From Tsukamurella ocularis (GTDB taxonomy: Bacteria; Actinomycetota; Actinomycetes; Mycobacteriales; Mycobacteriaceae), in assembly GCF_024807615.1 (NCBI RefSeq), contig NZ_JANUCJ010000002.1:868001-932000 (forward strand): a stretch of 64,000 nucleotides of DNA. The letters run 5' to 3'. Below the pieces are notes generated by a model, which ran no database searches, was not told where the DNA came from, and was given only the letters and a program-made list of their open reading frames with translations. Position 1 is the first letter of the stretch. Each line of letters starts with the position of its first letter. Positions 30,909 to 40,028 of the stretch are shown here, piece by piece. The position numbers and the translations under genes were made by a program.

Positions 30909-32293
30909 CAGACGGTTCCGCCGGTGTGGTCGCGCTGCGCCACCGCAAGAGCCTCGATGACTCGGTCGATCACCTCGTTCATCTCTCCATCGGTGGCTAT
31001 CAAGGGCGGCAAGAGGCGCAGAACCGAGTCGTGTCGCCCACCGAGTTCGACGATCACTCCCCGATTGAGGCACTCGGAGCGCACCGTAGCGGCGAGTTCG
31101 GGCGCCGGAGGCCGGGCGCCCGTCGCATCGGGTTCCGCGGTGGGATCGACCAACTCCAAGCCCATCATCAGCCCACGCCCACGGACGTCGCCGATGCACG
31201 GCAGTTCTTCGGACAGGTCTTGGAATCTGCGCATCGTTGTGGCGCCGAGTTCTGCGGCGCGAACCTGCAGTCGGTCGTCCTGCACGGTCCGCAGGGTCAC
31301 TGCACCGGCGACCATCGCCAGCGTGTTGCCACGGAAGGTTCCGGTGTGGGCGCCAGGCGTCCAGCAGTCGTACTCGGATCGGTAAGTGAGTGCAGCGAGC
31401 GGGAGACTGCCGCCGATTGCCTTCGACATGGCGATCATGTCCGGAATAATGCCGCTATGCTCGATCGCCCAGATGGCGCCGGTCCGTCCTACTCCGGTTT
31501 GGACCTCGTCGACGATCAGTGGAATACCACGCTCTTGGGTGATCCTCCGCATGCTGCGCAACCATTCGGATGACGCCGGTACGACGCCCCCCTCACCCTG
31601 GACAACCTCCAGCACCATGGCGGCCGGGGAAGAAACGCCTCCCGAGGGGTCGTCGAGGAGGTGCTCGACGTACTCCGCGGAGATCTGTGCGGTGTCCTCG
31701 CCGCCACGGCCGAACGGGCACCGATACTCGTACGGGTAAGGCAACCGCACCACGTCACTGATGATGCCGCCGACGCGTGCACTGAGACCCACATTGCCGG
31801 TGATCGCCTGCGCGCCACCTGTCATGCCGTGGTAGCCACCAGTGAAGCTCAAGACGGTGCGCTTTCCCGTAGCGGTCCGCGCCAGCTTCAAAGCGGCCTC
31901 GATGGCGTCCGCGCCGCTCGGCCCGCAGAAGTGGATTCGAGCATCGGCGGCGAACTCGGCAGGCAGAGTCTCGAAGAGCGCAGTGGTGAAGTCGTCCTTC
32001 TCCGGCGTCGCGAGGTCGAGGATGTGCAGCGGGGCAGTCGAATCCAGCGCCCTGTGAAGTGCGTCGATCACAGCGGGATGGTTATGCCCCAGAGCCAGGG
32101 TGCCGGCGCCCGAGAGACAGTCGAAGTACCGCTTGCCGTCGGCCCCTGTGACGTGGATGCCAGTGGCGCTGACAGGCACGATCGGGAAGCTGCGCGCGTA
32201 GGTTCGTGCACTCGACTCGCGGGCCGTTTGACGGTTCAGAATAGCGGTCATCTCGCCACATTCGGCCGCTGTCTCGATGGTTGCCAACTGCAT
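30908..32293 (-). CDS. dat: Diaminobutyrate-2-oxoglutarate aminotransferase (class III)
   Basis: PLP-dependent omega-aminotransferase making L-2,4-diaminobutyrate from aspartate semialdehyde and glutamate. The 461-residue product has GPSGADA (124-130) for PLP phosphate, VDEVQTG (261-267) with the pyridine-N Asp, and Schiff-base Lys291 in MSKAIGGSLPLA. The family is shared by EctB, AcsF, RhbA and Dat. ATG 32293 has AGGAG upstream; an in-frame upstream extension is less likely. It is first in the left operon and supplies the diamine backbone also needed by the decarboxylase at 33928 in the right operon. Confidence 0.93.
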   Translation of the reverse strand: MQLATIETAAECGEMTAILNRQTARESSARTYARSFPIVPVSATGIHVTGADGKRYFDCLSGAGTLALGHNHPAVIDALHRALDSTAPLHILDLATPEKDDFTTALFETLPAEFAADARIHFCGPSGADAIEAALKLARTATGKRTVLSFTGGYHGMTGGAQAITGNVGLSARVGGIISDVVRLPYPYEYRCPFGRGGEDTAQISAEYVEHLLDDPSGGVSSPAAMVLEVVQGEGGVVPASSEWLRSMRRITQERGIPLIVDEVQTGVGRTGAIWAIEHSGIIPDMIAMSKAIGGSLPLAALTYRSEYDCWTPGAHTGTFRGNTLAMVAGAVTLRTVQDDRLQVRAAELGATTMRRFQDLSEELPCIGDVRGRGLMMGLELVDPTAEPDATGARPPAPELAATVRSECLNRGVIVELGGRHDSVLRLLPPLIATDGEMNEVIDRVIEALAVAQRDHTGGTV

Positions 32294-32546
32294 GGGTCCG
32301 CCTACTCCTGTCGGTGTGCTCTCCGGTGTGTCGGCCCGACGGCCCCGCGACACTGAACGGCCGCCACAGCGCCGGATCGGGCTCGAGAATTCAAGCGCCG
32401 CAATAGATCGGCTTCGATGAGGCGAACTCGATCGTTTGACCCCATTGCTGCTAGCCTAGGACATGGAGTTAGGTTAGGCAACATTGATCGACCTCGGTCC
32501 CACCCTGCTTCCCCCGCTGACAGAGGAACAAGAGGAACCAACCGCT
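32294..32546. promoter_or_regulatory. Divergent promoter region with IdeR/DtxR-like iron boxes
   Basis: The 253-bp gap between the two siderophore operons. At 32469-32487 the sequence TTAGGTTAGGCAACATTGA matches 14 of 19 positions of the DtxR/IdeR consensus, with a perfect left half. A second core, TAGGCTA on the minus strand (32452-32458), lies 17 bp to the left, and TTGACC (32436-32441) could be a -35 element. Two adjacent DtxR sites are typical of strongly iron-repressed promoters. The gap therefore predicts iron-repressed transcription of both operons. Confidence 0.75.
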
Positions 32547-33803
32547 GTGACCATCGACCTGCCAGTCAGTGCTGCGCCCGCCCGCGGACGCCCGCTCAAC
32601 GGTGCCGTGCCCGACGGTGTGATCGCCTGCATTCGTCGTCTCCACGCAGAGCAATCCGCTCCGGTGAGTGGCTATGTGTACGACCTCGCCGCAGCCGCTA
32701 ACCAGGCCCGGCGGATGCGTGCTGCCCTACCGACGTGGACTTCGGCCTACTACGCGGTGAAGGCGAACTCCTACCAGCCCGTGTTGGAGGCATTGGCCCC
32801 CGCGGTGGACGGGTTCGAAGTGGCCTCGGTTCGGGAGATGGAGGCGGCGCTGACGGCGGCCGCTCGAACTGGACGGACCGCGCGGATCGCGGCTGCGGGA
32901 CCGGGAAAGACGGCTACGTTCCTCCGCGCGCTGTGCGAAACGGCAGCGCAGGCGGACGTGATGGTCAACGTCGAGAGCGTCCTGGAACTGCGACGCCTCG
33001 ACGAGATCGCGAAGGCCTCAGGACGGCGGATTCGAGCGGCGTTGCGAGTGAACCCGAATCGAGTACCGATCTCGGGCTCACTCGCCATGGGGGGGACGGC
33101 CACCGCCTTCGGGGTCGCCGAGGCGGACGTGCCGGCCGCATTGGAGGTGGCCGGTGGCCTCGACGCGATCGAACTGGTGGGATTTCATATCCATGCCGTA
33201 TCGAACAACATCGACGCGATGGCACATGCGGACTACGTGCGCTGGTGCCTGGACTTCAGCATGCGGGCGGCTCAGGAAGCAGGCTTCGAGTTACAGGTGG
33301 TGGACACCGGCGGCGGATTCGGCGTCGACTTCGCTGGGGGGCCGTCGTTTGATGTCGCAACGTTCGGTGCTGCGCTCGAGGACATCTCGCCGCCGCCCGG
33401 GGTGCGGGTCCTGTTCGAGCCCGGCCGTTGGCCCGTAGCGGAATGCGGCTACTACGCGGCCGAAGTCACCGACCTGAAGTTCAACCACGGGACGTGGTTC
33501 GTGATCCTTCGTGGTGGGATCAACCACTTCCAGTTGCCCACCTCGTGGCCATTGATCCACAATTTTGCCGTGTTGCCAATCGAGAGCTGGCCACACGATT
33601 GGGAACGGCCCACGGTGACTGATGCACCGATCACCGTTGTCGGAGAGCTGTGCACTCCCGAAGACACTCTGGCGCGGGACATCACAGTGGATCGCGTGCG
33701 GGTAGGGGACATCGTGGTGTTCCCCACCGCAGGATCGTACGGGTGGGAGTTCGCGATGCCTGAATTCCTAGGGCACCCGCAGGCATCGCGCTGGTCCGTC
33801 TAG
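32547..33803 (+). CDS. Second type III PLP-dependent decarboxylase, siderophore biosynthesis
   Basis: Paralogue of the left-operon decarboxylase. From GTG 32547 it is 418 residues with PLP Lys72 in YYAVKANS, VVDTGGGFGVDF for phosphate, and Cys in VVGELCTPEDT. The GTG start has AGAGGAAC upstream and places the IdeR box entirely upstream. An in-frame TTG at 32484 lies inside the box, so I rejected it. Conservation of FEPGRWPVAECGYYAAEV shows the same SbnH/AcsE-type branch. Its substrate may be a different amino acid or citryl-amino acid adduct from that of its paralogue. Confidence 0.88.
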   Translation: MTIDLPVSAAPARGRPLNGAVPDGVIACIRRLHAEQSAPVSGYVYDLAAAANQARRMRAALPTWTSAYYAVKANSYQPVLEALAPAVDGFEVASVREMEAALTAAARTGRTARIAAAGPGKTATFLRALCETAAQADVMVNVESVLELRRLDEIAKASGRRIRAALRVNPNRVPISGSLAMGGTATAFGVAEADVPAALEVAGGLDAIELVGFHIHAVSNNIDAMAHADYVRWCLDFSMRAAQEAGFELQVVDTGGGFGVDFAGGPSFDVATFGAALEDISPPPGVRVLFEPGRWPVAECGYYAAEVTDLKFNHGTWFVILRGGINHFQLPTSWPLIHNFAVLPIESWPHDWERPTVTDAPITVVGELCTPEDTLARDITVDRVRVGDIVVFPTAGSYGWEFAMPEFLGHPQASRWSV

Positions 33804-33841
33804 GTCAGCCATCCCCGAGTGGCAAACACTGATCAGGAGAA

Positions 33842-33934
33842 ATGACAGACATGACGAACCCATGGAGAAGGTCTCGCGAGCGGGGTGGGGCCTGGCCGGT
33901 CGAGTTCCGCAGACGCGGGGACTCGGCATGGTGA
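33842..33934 (+). CDS. Possible 30-residue upstream ORF coupled to the diaminobutyrate decarboxylase gene
   Basis: ATG 33842 (or 33851) follows AGGAGA and opens a frame of 30 codons containing three Trp and eight Arg. Its TGA overlaps the region of the ATG at 33928 used by the decarboxylase. No family is recognised. It could be a coupling or leader peptide, or the true N-terminus of the decarboxylase displaced by a frameshift. Low certainty. Confidence 0.3.
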   Translation: MTDMTNPWRRSRERGGAWPVEFRRRGDSAW

Positions 33935-35451
33935 GACTCACGGACTCATCGGCCGTGACCGGAATCGGTGCCAGCGACGATGCCTTGGCGGGGTCATTGG
34001 GCCGCCTCGATCGGCTCGGTGATCTGATTGACGTCACACTCGCCGGATTGGTTACCGGTTTCCACGAGCGCCCCGGTCCCCTACCTGCGGGCGGCCCGGA
34101 CGGCGTCGAACGCCGAGTCGAGACGGCGATCACGCGACTGCTTCCCGAGCGGGGCACGGGTGCTGAGGAAGCGCTGCGCCTCTTCGCACACATCACAGCA
34201 GCAGAGTCGACCGATCCGGCCCACCCGGGCTGCGTCGGTCACCTGCACTGCCCTCCGCTGGCGGTCGCCGCAGCAGCGGATGTCATCGCCTCCGTGCTCA
34301 ACCCCTCGATGGACTCGTGGGACCAGGCTCCGGTGGCCAGCATTCTGGAGTCCCGCCTCATCGCTGAGCTGAGTGAGCTCGCCGGCTACCGTCCCACGGA
34401 GGCGACCGGTGTGTTCACCACCGGGGGAACTGAATCGAATCTCATGGGGTTGCTGCTGGCGCGAGAGCACTGCATGGCCGAACGCTTCGGCGTGGACGCC
34501 ACAGCTGACGGCCTCCCCGCCGCCGCCGGCCAGGCTCGGATCTTTACCTCCGAGCAATCTCATTTCTCCGTTCAACGAGCGGCCGCATTGATCGGACTCG
34601 GGGAGCGGTCTGTGGTCTCGATCCCCACAGATGAGCACAATCAGATGGACGTCGGTGCCCTTCGATCGGCGCTAGCTCGACCCGGCATCGTCCCGCTCGC
34701 AGTGGTGGCCACCGCTGGCACCACGGACTTCGGCGCCATCGACCCCGTCGCGCGGATCGCAGAGCTGACATCGGAGCTCGGAGTGTGGCTGCACGTCGAC
34801 GCCGCGTACGGCGGGGCTCTGTTGTTCTCTGATCGTCTCGCCGGACTGCTGGACGGGATCGAGCGAGCCGATTCGATCGCGATGGACCTGCACAAGTTCG
34901 GGTGGCAACCCGTGGCCGCGGGAGTCTTCCTGGCACGTCAACGCGAGACGCTGAAGCCGTTGGCCCGCAATGTCGCCTACCTCAACCCTACCGATGATGA
35001 GGAAGCTGGATACATCAGTCTGCTGCACCGATCGCTACGCACCACCCGGCGTCCCGACGTGATCAAGGTAGCTGCCACATTCCGGGCACTCGGGCGCGCG
35101 GGCATTGGCGCATTGATCGAAGCGTGCCACGAACTCGCACAGCAAGCAGCGGCGATTATCGCCGCCCAGCCGCGCCTGGAACTGGACGCAGAGCCGGTGC
35201 TCTCGACCGTCGTCTTCCGGTACCGTACCGACGACCCCGCCGACTCGGATCGAGTCAACGCCGCGTTGCGGCGGAACCTTCTTCATGAGGGAGTAGCGGT
35301 GGTCGGCCGCGCAGAACACCCGCACGGCGTGCGCCTCAAGTTGACGATCTTGAACCCCGCGATTCGAGTCGAGGACCTGTCGCAATTGATCGCCCGCGTC
35401 GTGGCTGCTGGGCTCGCCTGTTCTCAGCACGTCGATGAGGCGGTGTCGTGA
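33928..35451 (+). CDS. ddc: L-2,4-diaminobutyrate decarboxylase (group II PLP decarboxylase)
   Basis: Fold-type I decarboxylase expected to convert 2,4-diaminobutyrate to 1,3-diaminopropane, the backbone amine of schizokinen- and rhizobactin-type siderophores. From ATG 33928 it is 507 residues, with the ring-stacking His212 (SEQSHFS), Asp291 in HVDAAYGG and Schiff-base Lys323 in DLHKFGW. PGCVGHLHCPP near residue 100 matches the substrate-entrance segment. The frame is also open upstream to ATG 33862, giving 22 extra residues of uncertain reality. It pairs logically with the aminotransferase across the divergent promoter. Glutamate or tyrosine decarboxylase relatives are alternatives judged less likely from context. 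Confidence 0.85.
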   Translation: MVRLTDSSAVTGIGASDDALAGSLGRLDRLGDLIDVTLAGLVTGFHERPGPLPAGGPDGVERRVETAITRLLPERGTGAEEALRLFAHITAAESTDPAHPGCVGHLHCPPLAVAAAADVIASVLNPSMDSWDQAPVASILESRLIAELSELAGYRPTEATGVFTTGGTESNLMGLLLAREHCMAERFGVDATADGLPAAAGQARIFTSEQSHFSVQRAAALIGLGERSVVSIPTDEHNQMDVGALRSALARPGIVPLAVVATAGTTDFGAIDPVARIAELTSELGVWLHVDAAYGGALLFSDRLAGLLDGIERADSIAMDLHKFGWQPVAAGVFLARQRETLKPLARNVAYLNPTDDEEAGYISLLHRSLRTTRRPDVIKVAATFRALGRAGIGALIEACHELAQQAAAIIAAQPRLELDAEPVLSTVVFRYRTDDPADSDRVNAALRRNLLHEGVAVVGRAEHPHGVRLKLTILNPAIRVEDLSQLIARVVAAGLACSQHVDEAVS

Positions 35452-36731
35452 ACCTGGACTGCTATGACATCATCGGCATCGGAATTGGACCGTTCAACCT
35501 TTCGCTCGCTGCGCTCACGCAGCCGACGGAGCTCCGCACGCTGTTCGTGGACCGCAAGCCCGAGTTCGCATGGCATCCCGGCATGCAGATAGCGGGCACC
35601 GAGGTCCAGGTTCCGTATCTCGCGGATCTCGTGACCATGGTGGACCCGACCAGTCCGTGGTCCTTCCTGAACTATCTCCGGCATAAGGGCCGCCTTTTCC
35701 CGTTCTTCTTCGCCGAGCGCTGGCACGTGCCGAGGATCGAGTACCAGGACTACTGCGCCTGGGCCGCCTCACAGATCCCGTCGTGTCGATTCGGTGCCAA
35801 CGTCACGTCGTGCGGTTGGGACTCGCAGCGGGAGGCGTTCGTCGTCGAGATCGGTGGCGAGACCGTTTTCGCTCGTAACGTCGTTCTCGGCGTAGGCACC
35901 GAACCGACGATCCCGGACGCTTTCAGAGGCACACTGGGAGACCGGGTGCTGCACTCGGCGGACTACCTCACTCGGAGGCCCGCGCTCCGTGACTCGCCAG
36001 ACGTAACGGTGATCGGTTCGGGGCAATCCGGTGCGGAAGTGTTCTTGGATCTGCTCCAGGTTCGCGCTCCACAACACTTGCGATGGATCACACGGACCGA
36101 TGCATTCGCTCCGATGGAGTACTCCAAGCTTGGACTGGAGCACTTCACACCGGAGTACACCACGTACTTCCACAGCCTCCCCGAGCCGGCGCGCCGCCGC
36201 GCCGTCGCCCGCCAGTGGCAGCTCTACAAAGGCATCAGCGCCCGCACGATCGGTGACGTCTTCGACGAGCTGTATGACCGTCGGGTAGCAGAGCACACGA
36301 GTGGCACTGAGTTGTCGCCAGGCGTCGAGGTGATCGCCGCCCACCAGGTCGTGGACGGCATCGAGATGACGTGTCGACACCGTCAGACGGAGAGAGAGTA
36401 CGTGGTCCGGACGGATCACGTGGTGTTAGCCACCGGGTACTCCCCGGTGCGACCAGCCTTCCTCGACGCCCTGGAAGGCCTGATTGACTGGGACGAGCGC
36501 GATCAATACCGCATAGATCTGAACTACCGGGTCGGCACCGATCGTTCGGTAACCGGCGGTCTCTACGTTCAGAACGCGGAGATGCACACCCACGGTGTTG
36601 GCGCCCCCGACCTCACATTGGGTGCATGGCGCGCCGCAGTGATCGTCAACGCGGTGTCGGGCCGACCAGTGATCCCGCTACCCGAGGACAACGCATTCAC
36701 CAGCTTCGTACCGCCGGACTCCGCTCCATGA
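35448..36731 (+). CDS. Lysine/ornithine/diamine N-monooxygenase (IucD/RhbE-like)
   Basis: FAD- and NADPH-dependent hydroxylase that makes the N-hydroxyamine of a hydroxamate. The 427-residue product has the FAD motif GIGIGPFNLSL (10-20), FFFAERWHVPR substrate-region sequence, the NADPH motif GSGQSGAE (190-197) and the late ATGYSP motif. The GTG start overlaps the decarboxylase stop (GTGA). Next to diaminobutyrate decarboxylase the likely substrate is 1,3-diaminopropane, as for RhbE-like enzymes; lysine, ornithine or cadaverine remain possible. Confidence 0.92.
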   Translation: MNLDCYDIIGIGIGPFNLSLAALTQPTELRTLFVDRKPEFAWHPGMQIAGTEVQVPYLADLVTMVDPTSPWSFLNYLRHKGRLFPFFFAERWHVPRIEYQDYCAWAASQIPSCRFGANVTSCGWDSQREAFVVEIGGETVFARNVVLGVGTEPTIPDAFRGTLGDRVLHSADYLTRRPALRDSPDVTVIGSGQSGAEVFLDLLQVRAPQHLRWITRTDAFAPMEYSKLGLEHFTPEYTTYFHSLPEPARRRAVARQWQLYKGISARTIGDVFDELYDRRVAEHTSGTELSPGVEVIAAHQVVDGIEMTCRHRQTEREYVVRTDHVVLATGYSPVRPAFLDALEGLIDWDERDQYRIDLNYRVGTDRSVTGGLYVQNAEMHTHGVGAPDLTLGAWRAAVIVNAVSGRPVIPLPEDNAFTSFVPPDSAP

Positions 36732-38617
36732 CTGCCGAGTCCGAAAGCCAATTCGTACCACCGATCGGAAGTGGACCTGTGACAGATCTTGATCTCCCGG
36801 TGAGCATCCGCGACCACGCCGATGGCGTGGGCACACCGTGGGCGACTGCGGGACGGAGCATCCTCGAGAAGGCAATCTCGGAGCTGGCCTACGAAGGCGG
36901 GATCGCGCCGCACGTGGTGGAGCCGGGAGTGTTCGCCCTCGACCTGGGGGACGTCACCTATCGCTTCGAGGCCGGTCACGGCGCTCTCGGCAACCTGCAG
37001 ATCGTGGCAGACTCCGTGATCCGAAGTCACGGAACAACGGATATGCCTGCGGACGACCCGGGGCAGCTCCTCATCGATCTCCAGCCGCTCTTGGGCATGA
37101 CTGATGCGACTCTCTGCGAGGCGCTGAGAGAGATGTTCTCGACCAGGCTGGCAGAGTCGCGGATACTGGCGGCGATGCCGACCGGGGCGCAACTCGCTGA
37201 TCTGAGCTACGGCGAACTGGAGCGGCACCTGACAGGGCACCCAACAATGATTCTGAACAAGGGAAGAGTCGGCTTCTCGGCGAGGGACTTGGCCAGATAC
37301 GCGCCCGAGTCTGGCGCGGTGTTGCAGCTTCCGTGGATCGCAGTGCACCGGGACCTGGCATGCTTCAGCAGTATCGGATCGATCGCCCAACGGGACTTTC
37401 TCGCCTCGGAGCTCGACGTGCGGGACATCGAACGGTTCAGGAACGAACTGCTCGAGAGCATCGGTCCGGACCAGGAGGACGACTTCATCTGGCTACCGGT
37501 GCATACATGGCAGTGGGAGGAGATCCTGACCACCCATTTCGCACCACAACTGGCAGATGGCCGGATGGTGCTGCTCGGCTCCGCCACCGACCGACTATTG
37601 CCGTCGCAATCGATCCGGACCCTGTCGAACGTCGATCGCCCTGACCGCAGGGATGTCAAGGTAGCCCTCTCAATCCGGAATACGATGGTATACCGGGGGA
37701 TCGCGAGTGGTCCCACTACGCAGGCGCCGGCGATCAGTGCGTGGCTACAGGCGATTCATGATCGGGACCAGTTCCTCACGGGCGAATGCGGTATGGAACT
37801 ACTGGGTGAGGTCGCCTCAGCGGCGGTGACGCATCCGGTCTACCAGCACATTGAAGGCGCCCCCTATCGTCTCGCGGAGCTTCTCGGCGCGGTCTGGCGT
37901 GACCCGATCGAGACCAGGCTCGGTCCTGGCGAGCGTGCGCGATCGATGGCAGCGCTACTCTCGGTGGGATCGGATAAGCGATCGATGATCGCCGAACACG
38001 TCAGCCGGTCCGGATTGGACCCGCAGAACTGGCTCGGCGCGTTGCTGCACGCACTGCTCCCCGGGCTGCTGCACTACCTCTACGCGTACGGTGTCGCCTT
38101 CGCTCCGCACGGCCAGAACATCGTGATCATCTACGACCGGAGCGATATCCCGGTCCGGGTTGCCGTCAAGGACTTCGCGGAGGACGTCAACTTGCTCGTG
38201 GAAGACCTGCCGGAGTACGGCGATCTGCCCTCCGACGCCGAAGCGGTCCTGCACCGCTGGGGACCTGACGAACTGTCGCAATCGATTCAGACGTGCGTCT
38301 TCTCCGGGCAGTTCCGATACCTGGCTCGCATTGTCGAAACCGAGCTAGGACTGCCGGAGCCAGCATTCTGGGGCATGGTCGGGCGGGAGATCCTCGACTA
38401 CCAGTCACGATTCCCTGCGTTGAAGGAGCGGTTCCACCTGTTCGACCTGTTCCGTCCAGGTTTCGGAAAGACGACTCTGAACCTGGAGCAGTTCGACATG
38501 CTCTCCGATCCAGACCGGAGCGAGCGAGATCCCGGCTTCGATCTCATTCAAGGCACAGCGCCGAACCCTCTGCACCACAACGCTTCCGGCACCGAAACGG
38601 ACAGGATTGACTCGTGA
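36728..38617 (+). CDS. IucA/IucC family NIS siderophore synthetase 3
   Basis: Third siderophore synthetase, 629 residues from ATG 36728, whose start overlaps the hydroxylase stop (ATGA). Landmarks: GHPTMILNKGRVGF (170-183), WLPVHTWQ (255-262), LPSQSIRT (291-298), KVALSIRNTMVYRGI, APHGQN (459-464) and VKDFAED. The SQSIRT and NTMVYRG variants resemble the IucC/AlcC/DesD side of the family, unlike the two left-operon enzymes (PTSS[VL]R). It probably condenses the N-hydroxy-N-acyl diamine with a citryl intermediate. The exact type cannot be fixed without a tree. Confidence 0.9.
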   Translation: MTAESESQFVPPIGSGPVTDLDLPVSIRDHADGVGTPWATAGRSILEKAISELAYEGGIAPHVVEPGVFALDLGDVTYRFEAGHGALGNLQIVADSVIRSHGTTDMPADDPGQLLIDLQPLLGMTDATLCEALREMFSTRLAESRILAAMPTGAQLADLSYGELERHLTGHPTMILNKGRVGFSARDLARYAPESGAVLQLPWIAVHRDLACFSSIGSIAQRDFLASELDVRDIERFRNELLESIGPDQEDDFIWLPVHTWQWEEILTTHFAPQLADGRMVLLGSATDRLLPSQSIRTLSNVDRPDRRDVKVALSIRNTMVYRGIASGPTTQAPAISAWLQAIHDRDQFLTGECGMELLGEVASAAVTHPVYQHIEGAPYRLAELLGAVWRDPIETRLGPGERARSMAALLSVGSDKRSMIAEHVSRSGLDPQNWLGALLHALLPGLLHYLYAYGVAFAPHGQNIVIIYDRSDIPVRVAVKDFAEDVNLLVEDLPEYGDLPSDAEAVLHRWGPDELSQSIQTCVFSGQFRYLARIVETELGLPEPAFWGMVGREILDYQSRFPALKERFHLFDLFRPGFGKTTLNLEQFDMLSDPDRSERDPGFDLIQGTAPNPLHHNASGTETDRIDS

Positions 38618-39963
38618 CGATTGGGGGCTCCTTCGACGAACTGCGCAGCGCCATCGACGCTGGCGTGATTCGCGAGGTCATCGTCGCACTGCCAGATACG
38701 CAGGGTTGTCTCAAAGGGACCCGGGTCGGAGCCCGGCACTTCCTGAGCGGATACCGCGACGGGTTCCCCGCCTGCGACTACTTGCTCGCCAGCGACGTCG
38801 ACATGACAGCTATCGCCGAACTGTTCCTAGGCGACGAAGCGGCCAGGTTCGGGGACTTCACCCTGCGGCTGGATCCGCGATCGATTCGCACGCTGGCCTG
38901 GGATCTCGGGACGGCACTCGTTCTGGGAGATCCCGTCGATCTCCGGGGGGATCCGGTACGGGTCGCTCCTCGACAGGTACTCACCGATCAGCTTGACGCC
39001 CTCGCTCAGTTGGGCCTAGCAGCATTTACCGGAAATGAACTCGAGTTCATCATCTTCCGTGAAAGTTACGAGTCGGCGGCTGAACTCGGGTATCAGCGGT
39101 TGCATCCTGCGACACGGCACAACGTGGACTATTCGTTGACCGGCCTCGAGGCGATCACCCCTGTTACGCGCGCCATCCGTGACGCGATGAGCGCGACCGG
39201 CCTCGACATCGAGACTGCCCGAGCCGAGTGCCACCCAGGGCAGTACGAGATCGTCTTCAGCTATTCCGATGCCATCACCACTTGTGACAACCATGTCTTG
39301 TACAAGACTGGGGCAAAGCAGATCGCGGCCGAACACGATGTCTCATTGACTTTCATGCCCAAGTACGACATGGGCGAGGGAAACTCATGTCACATCCACC
39401 TGAGTCTGCGCGATACGGAAGGGCGATCAGCCTTCGCGCGGTCGGATGAGCAGCCGCACGAAATGTCTCGCCTCATGGAGCATTTCATCGCCGGTCAACT
39501 TGCGTGCATGGCCGAGTTTACTGTGATGTTCGCCCCGAACATAAACTCCTACAAGCGAATGGCACCGGAAGCATTCGCGCCCAGCGTCGCCGGTTGGGGA
39601 AGGGATGACCGGACTCGCGCCGTGCGAGTGGTGGGCGCGGGTCCAGGACTACGTATTGAGCACCGCCTGGGCGGCGGCGATGCCAATCCCTATCTTGCGA
39701 CGGCGGCAATCCTTGCGGCGGGGCGGTACGGAATCGAAAACGAGCTGCCATTGTTCGACGAGCAGGCGCCAGATCACACTTACCCCTCTCTGCCGGGAAC
39801 CTTGCGAGCCGCCACCGATCGATGGCAGCGTAGCGAGCGAGCGCGGGAGTATTTTGGCGACGACGTTGTGGACTACTTCGCGCGGGCATATCACTCCGAG
39901 GCTGACTCGTACGATTCGGCCGTGACCGACTGGGAACGTCGACGCGGTTTTGAACGATTATGA
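38614..39963 (+). CDS. Glutamine synthetase-like ATP-dependent ligase in the siderophore operon
   Basis: GS-I fold enzyme, 449 residues; GTG start overlaps the synthetase 3 stop (GTGA). All core landmarks are present in altered form: GNELEF (140-145), AECHPGQYEI (204-213), GNSCHIHLSL (256-265, usual GSGMHxHxS), NINSYKR (309-315), and EHRLGGGDANPYLA for the glutamate/arginine loop. Metal-site Glu and His are kept. GS-like relatives such as PuuA and GlnA3 gamma-glutamylate amines, so a role in making a glutamyl (or other carboxyl) amide on the siderophore or its diamine is plausible. I know of no standard NIS pathway with this enzyme. True ammonium assimilation is unlikely from context. Confidence 0.85.
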   Translation: MTIGGSFDELRSAIDAGVIREVIVALPDTQGCLKGTRVGARHFLSGYRDGFPACDYLLASDVDMTAIAELFLGDEAARFGDFTLRLDPRSIRTLAWDLGTALVLGDPVDLRGDPVRVAPRQVLTDQLDALAQLGLAAFTGNELEFIIFRESYESAAELGYQRLHPATRHNVDYSLTGLEAITPVTRAIRDAMSATGLDIETARAECHPGQYEIVFSYSDAITTCDNHVLYKTGAKQIAAEHDVSLTFMPKYDMGEGNSCHIHLSLRDTEGRSAFARSDEQPHEMSRLMEHFIAGQLACMAEFTVMFAPNINSYKRMAPEAFAPSVAGWGRDDRTRAVRVVGAGPGLRIEHRLGGGDANPYLATAAILAAGRYGIENELPLFDEQAPDHTYPSLPGTLRAATDRWQRSERAREYFGDDVVDYFARAYHSEADSYDSAVTDWERRRGFERL

Positions 39964-40028
39964 AATGCTTCCCGGCTCAGCCCTGCAAGCAACTCTCCGG
40001 CGAGAAAGACTGAAGGAGAATGATCGAG

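Noticed and set aside
32484-32546. TTG 32484 as start of the right-hand decarboxylase
   Set aside because: It lies inside the IdeR-like box, while GTG 32547 has a proper RBS and keeps the family N-terminus.
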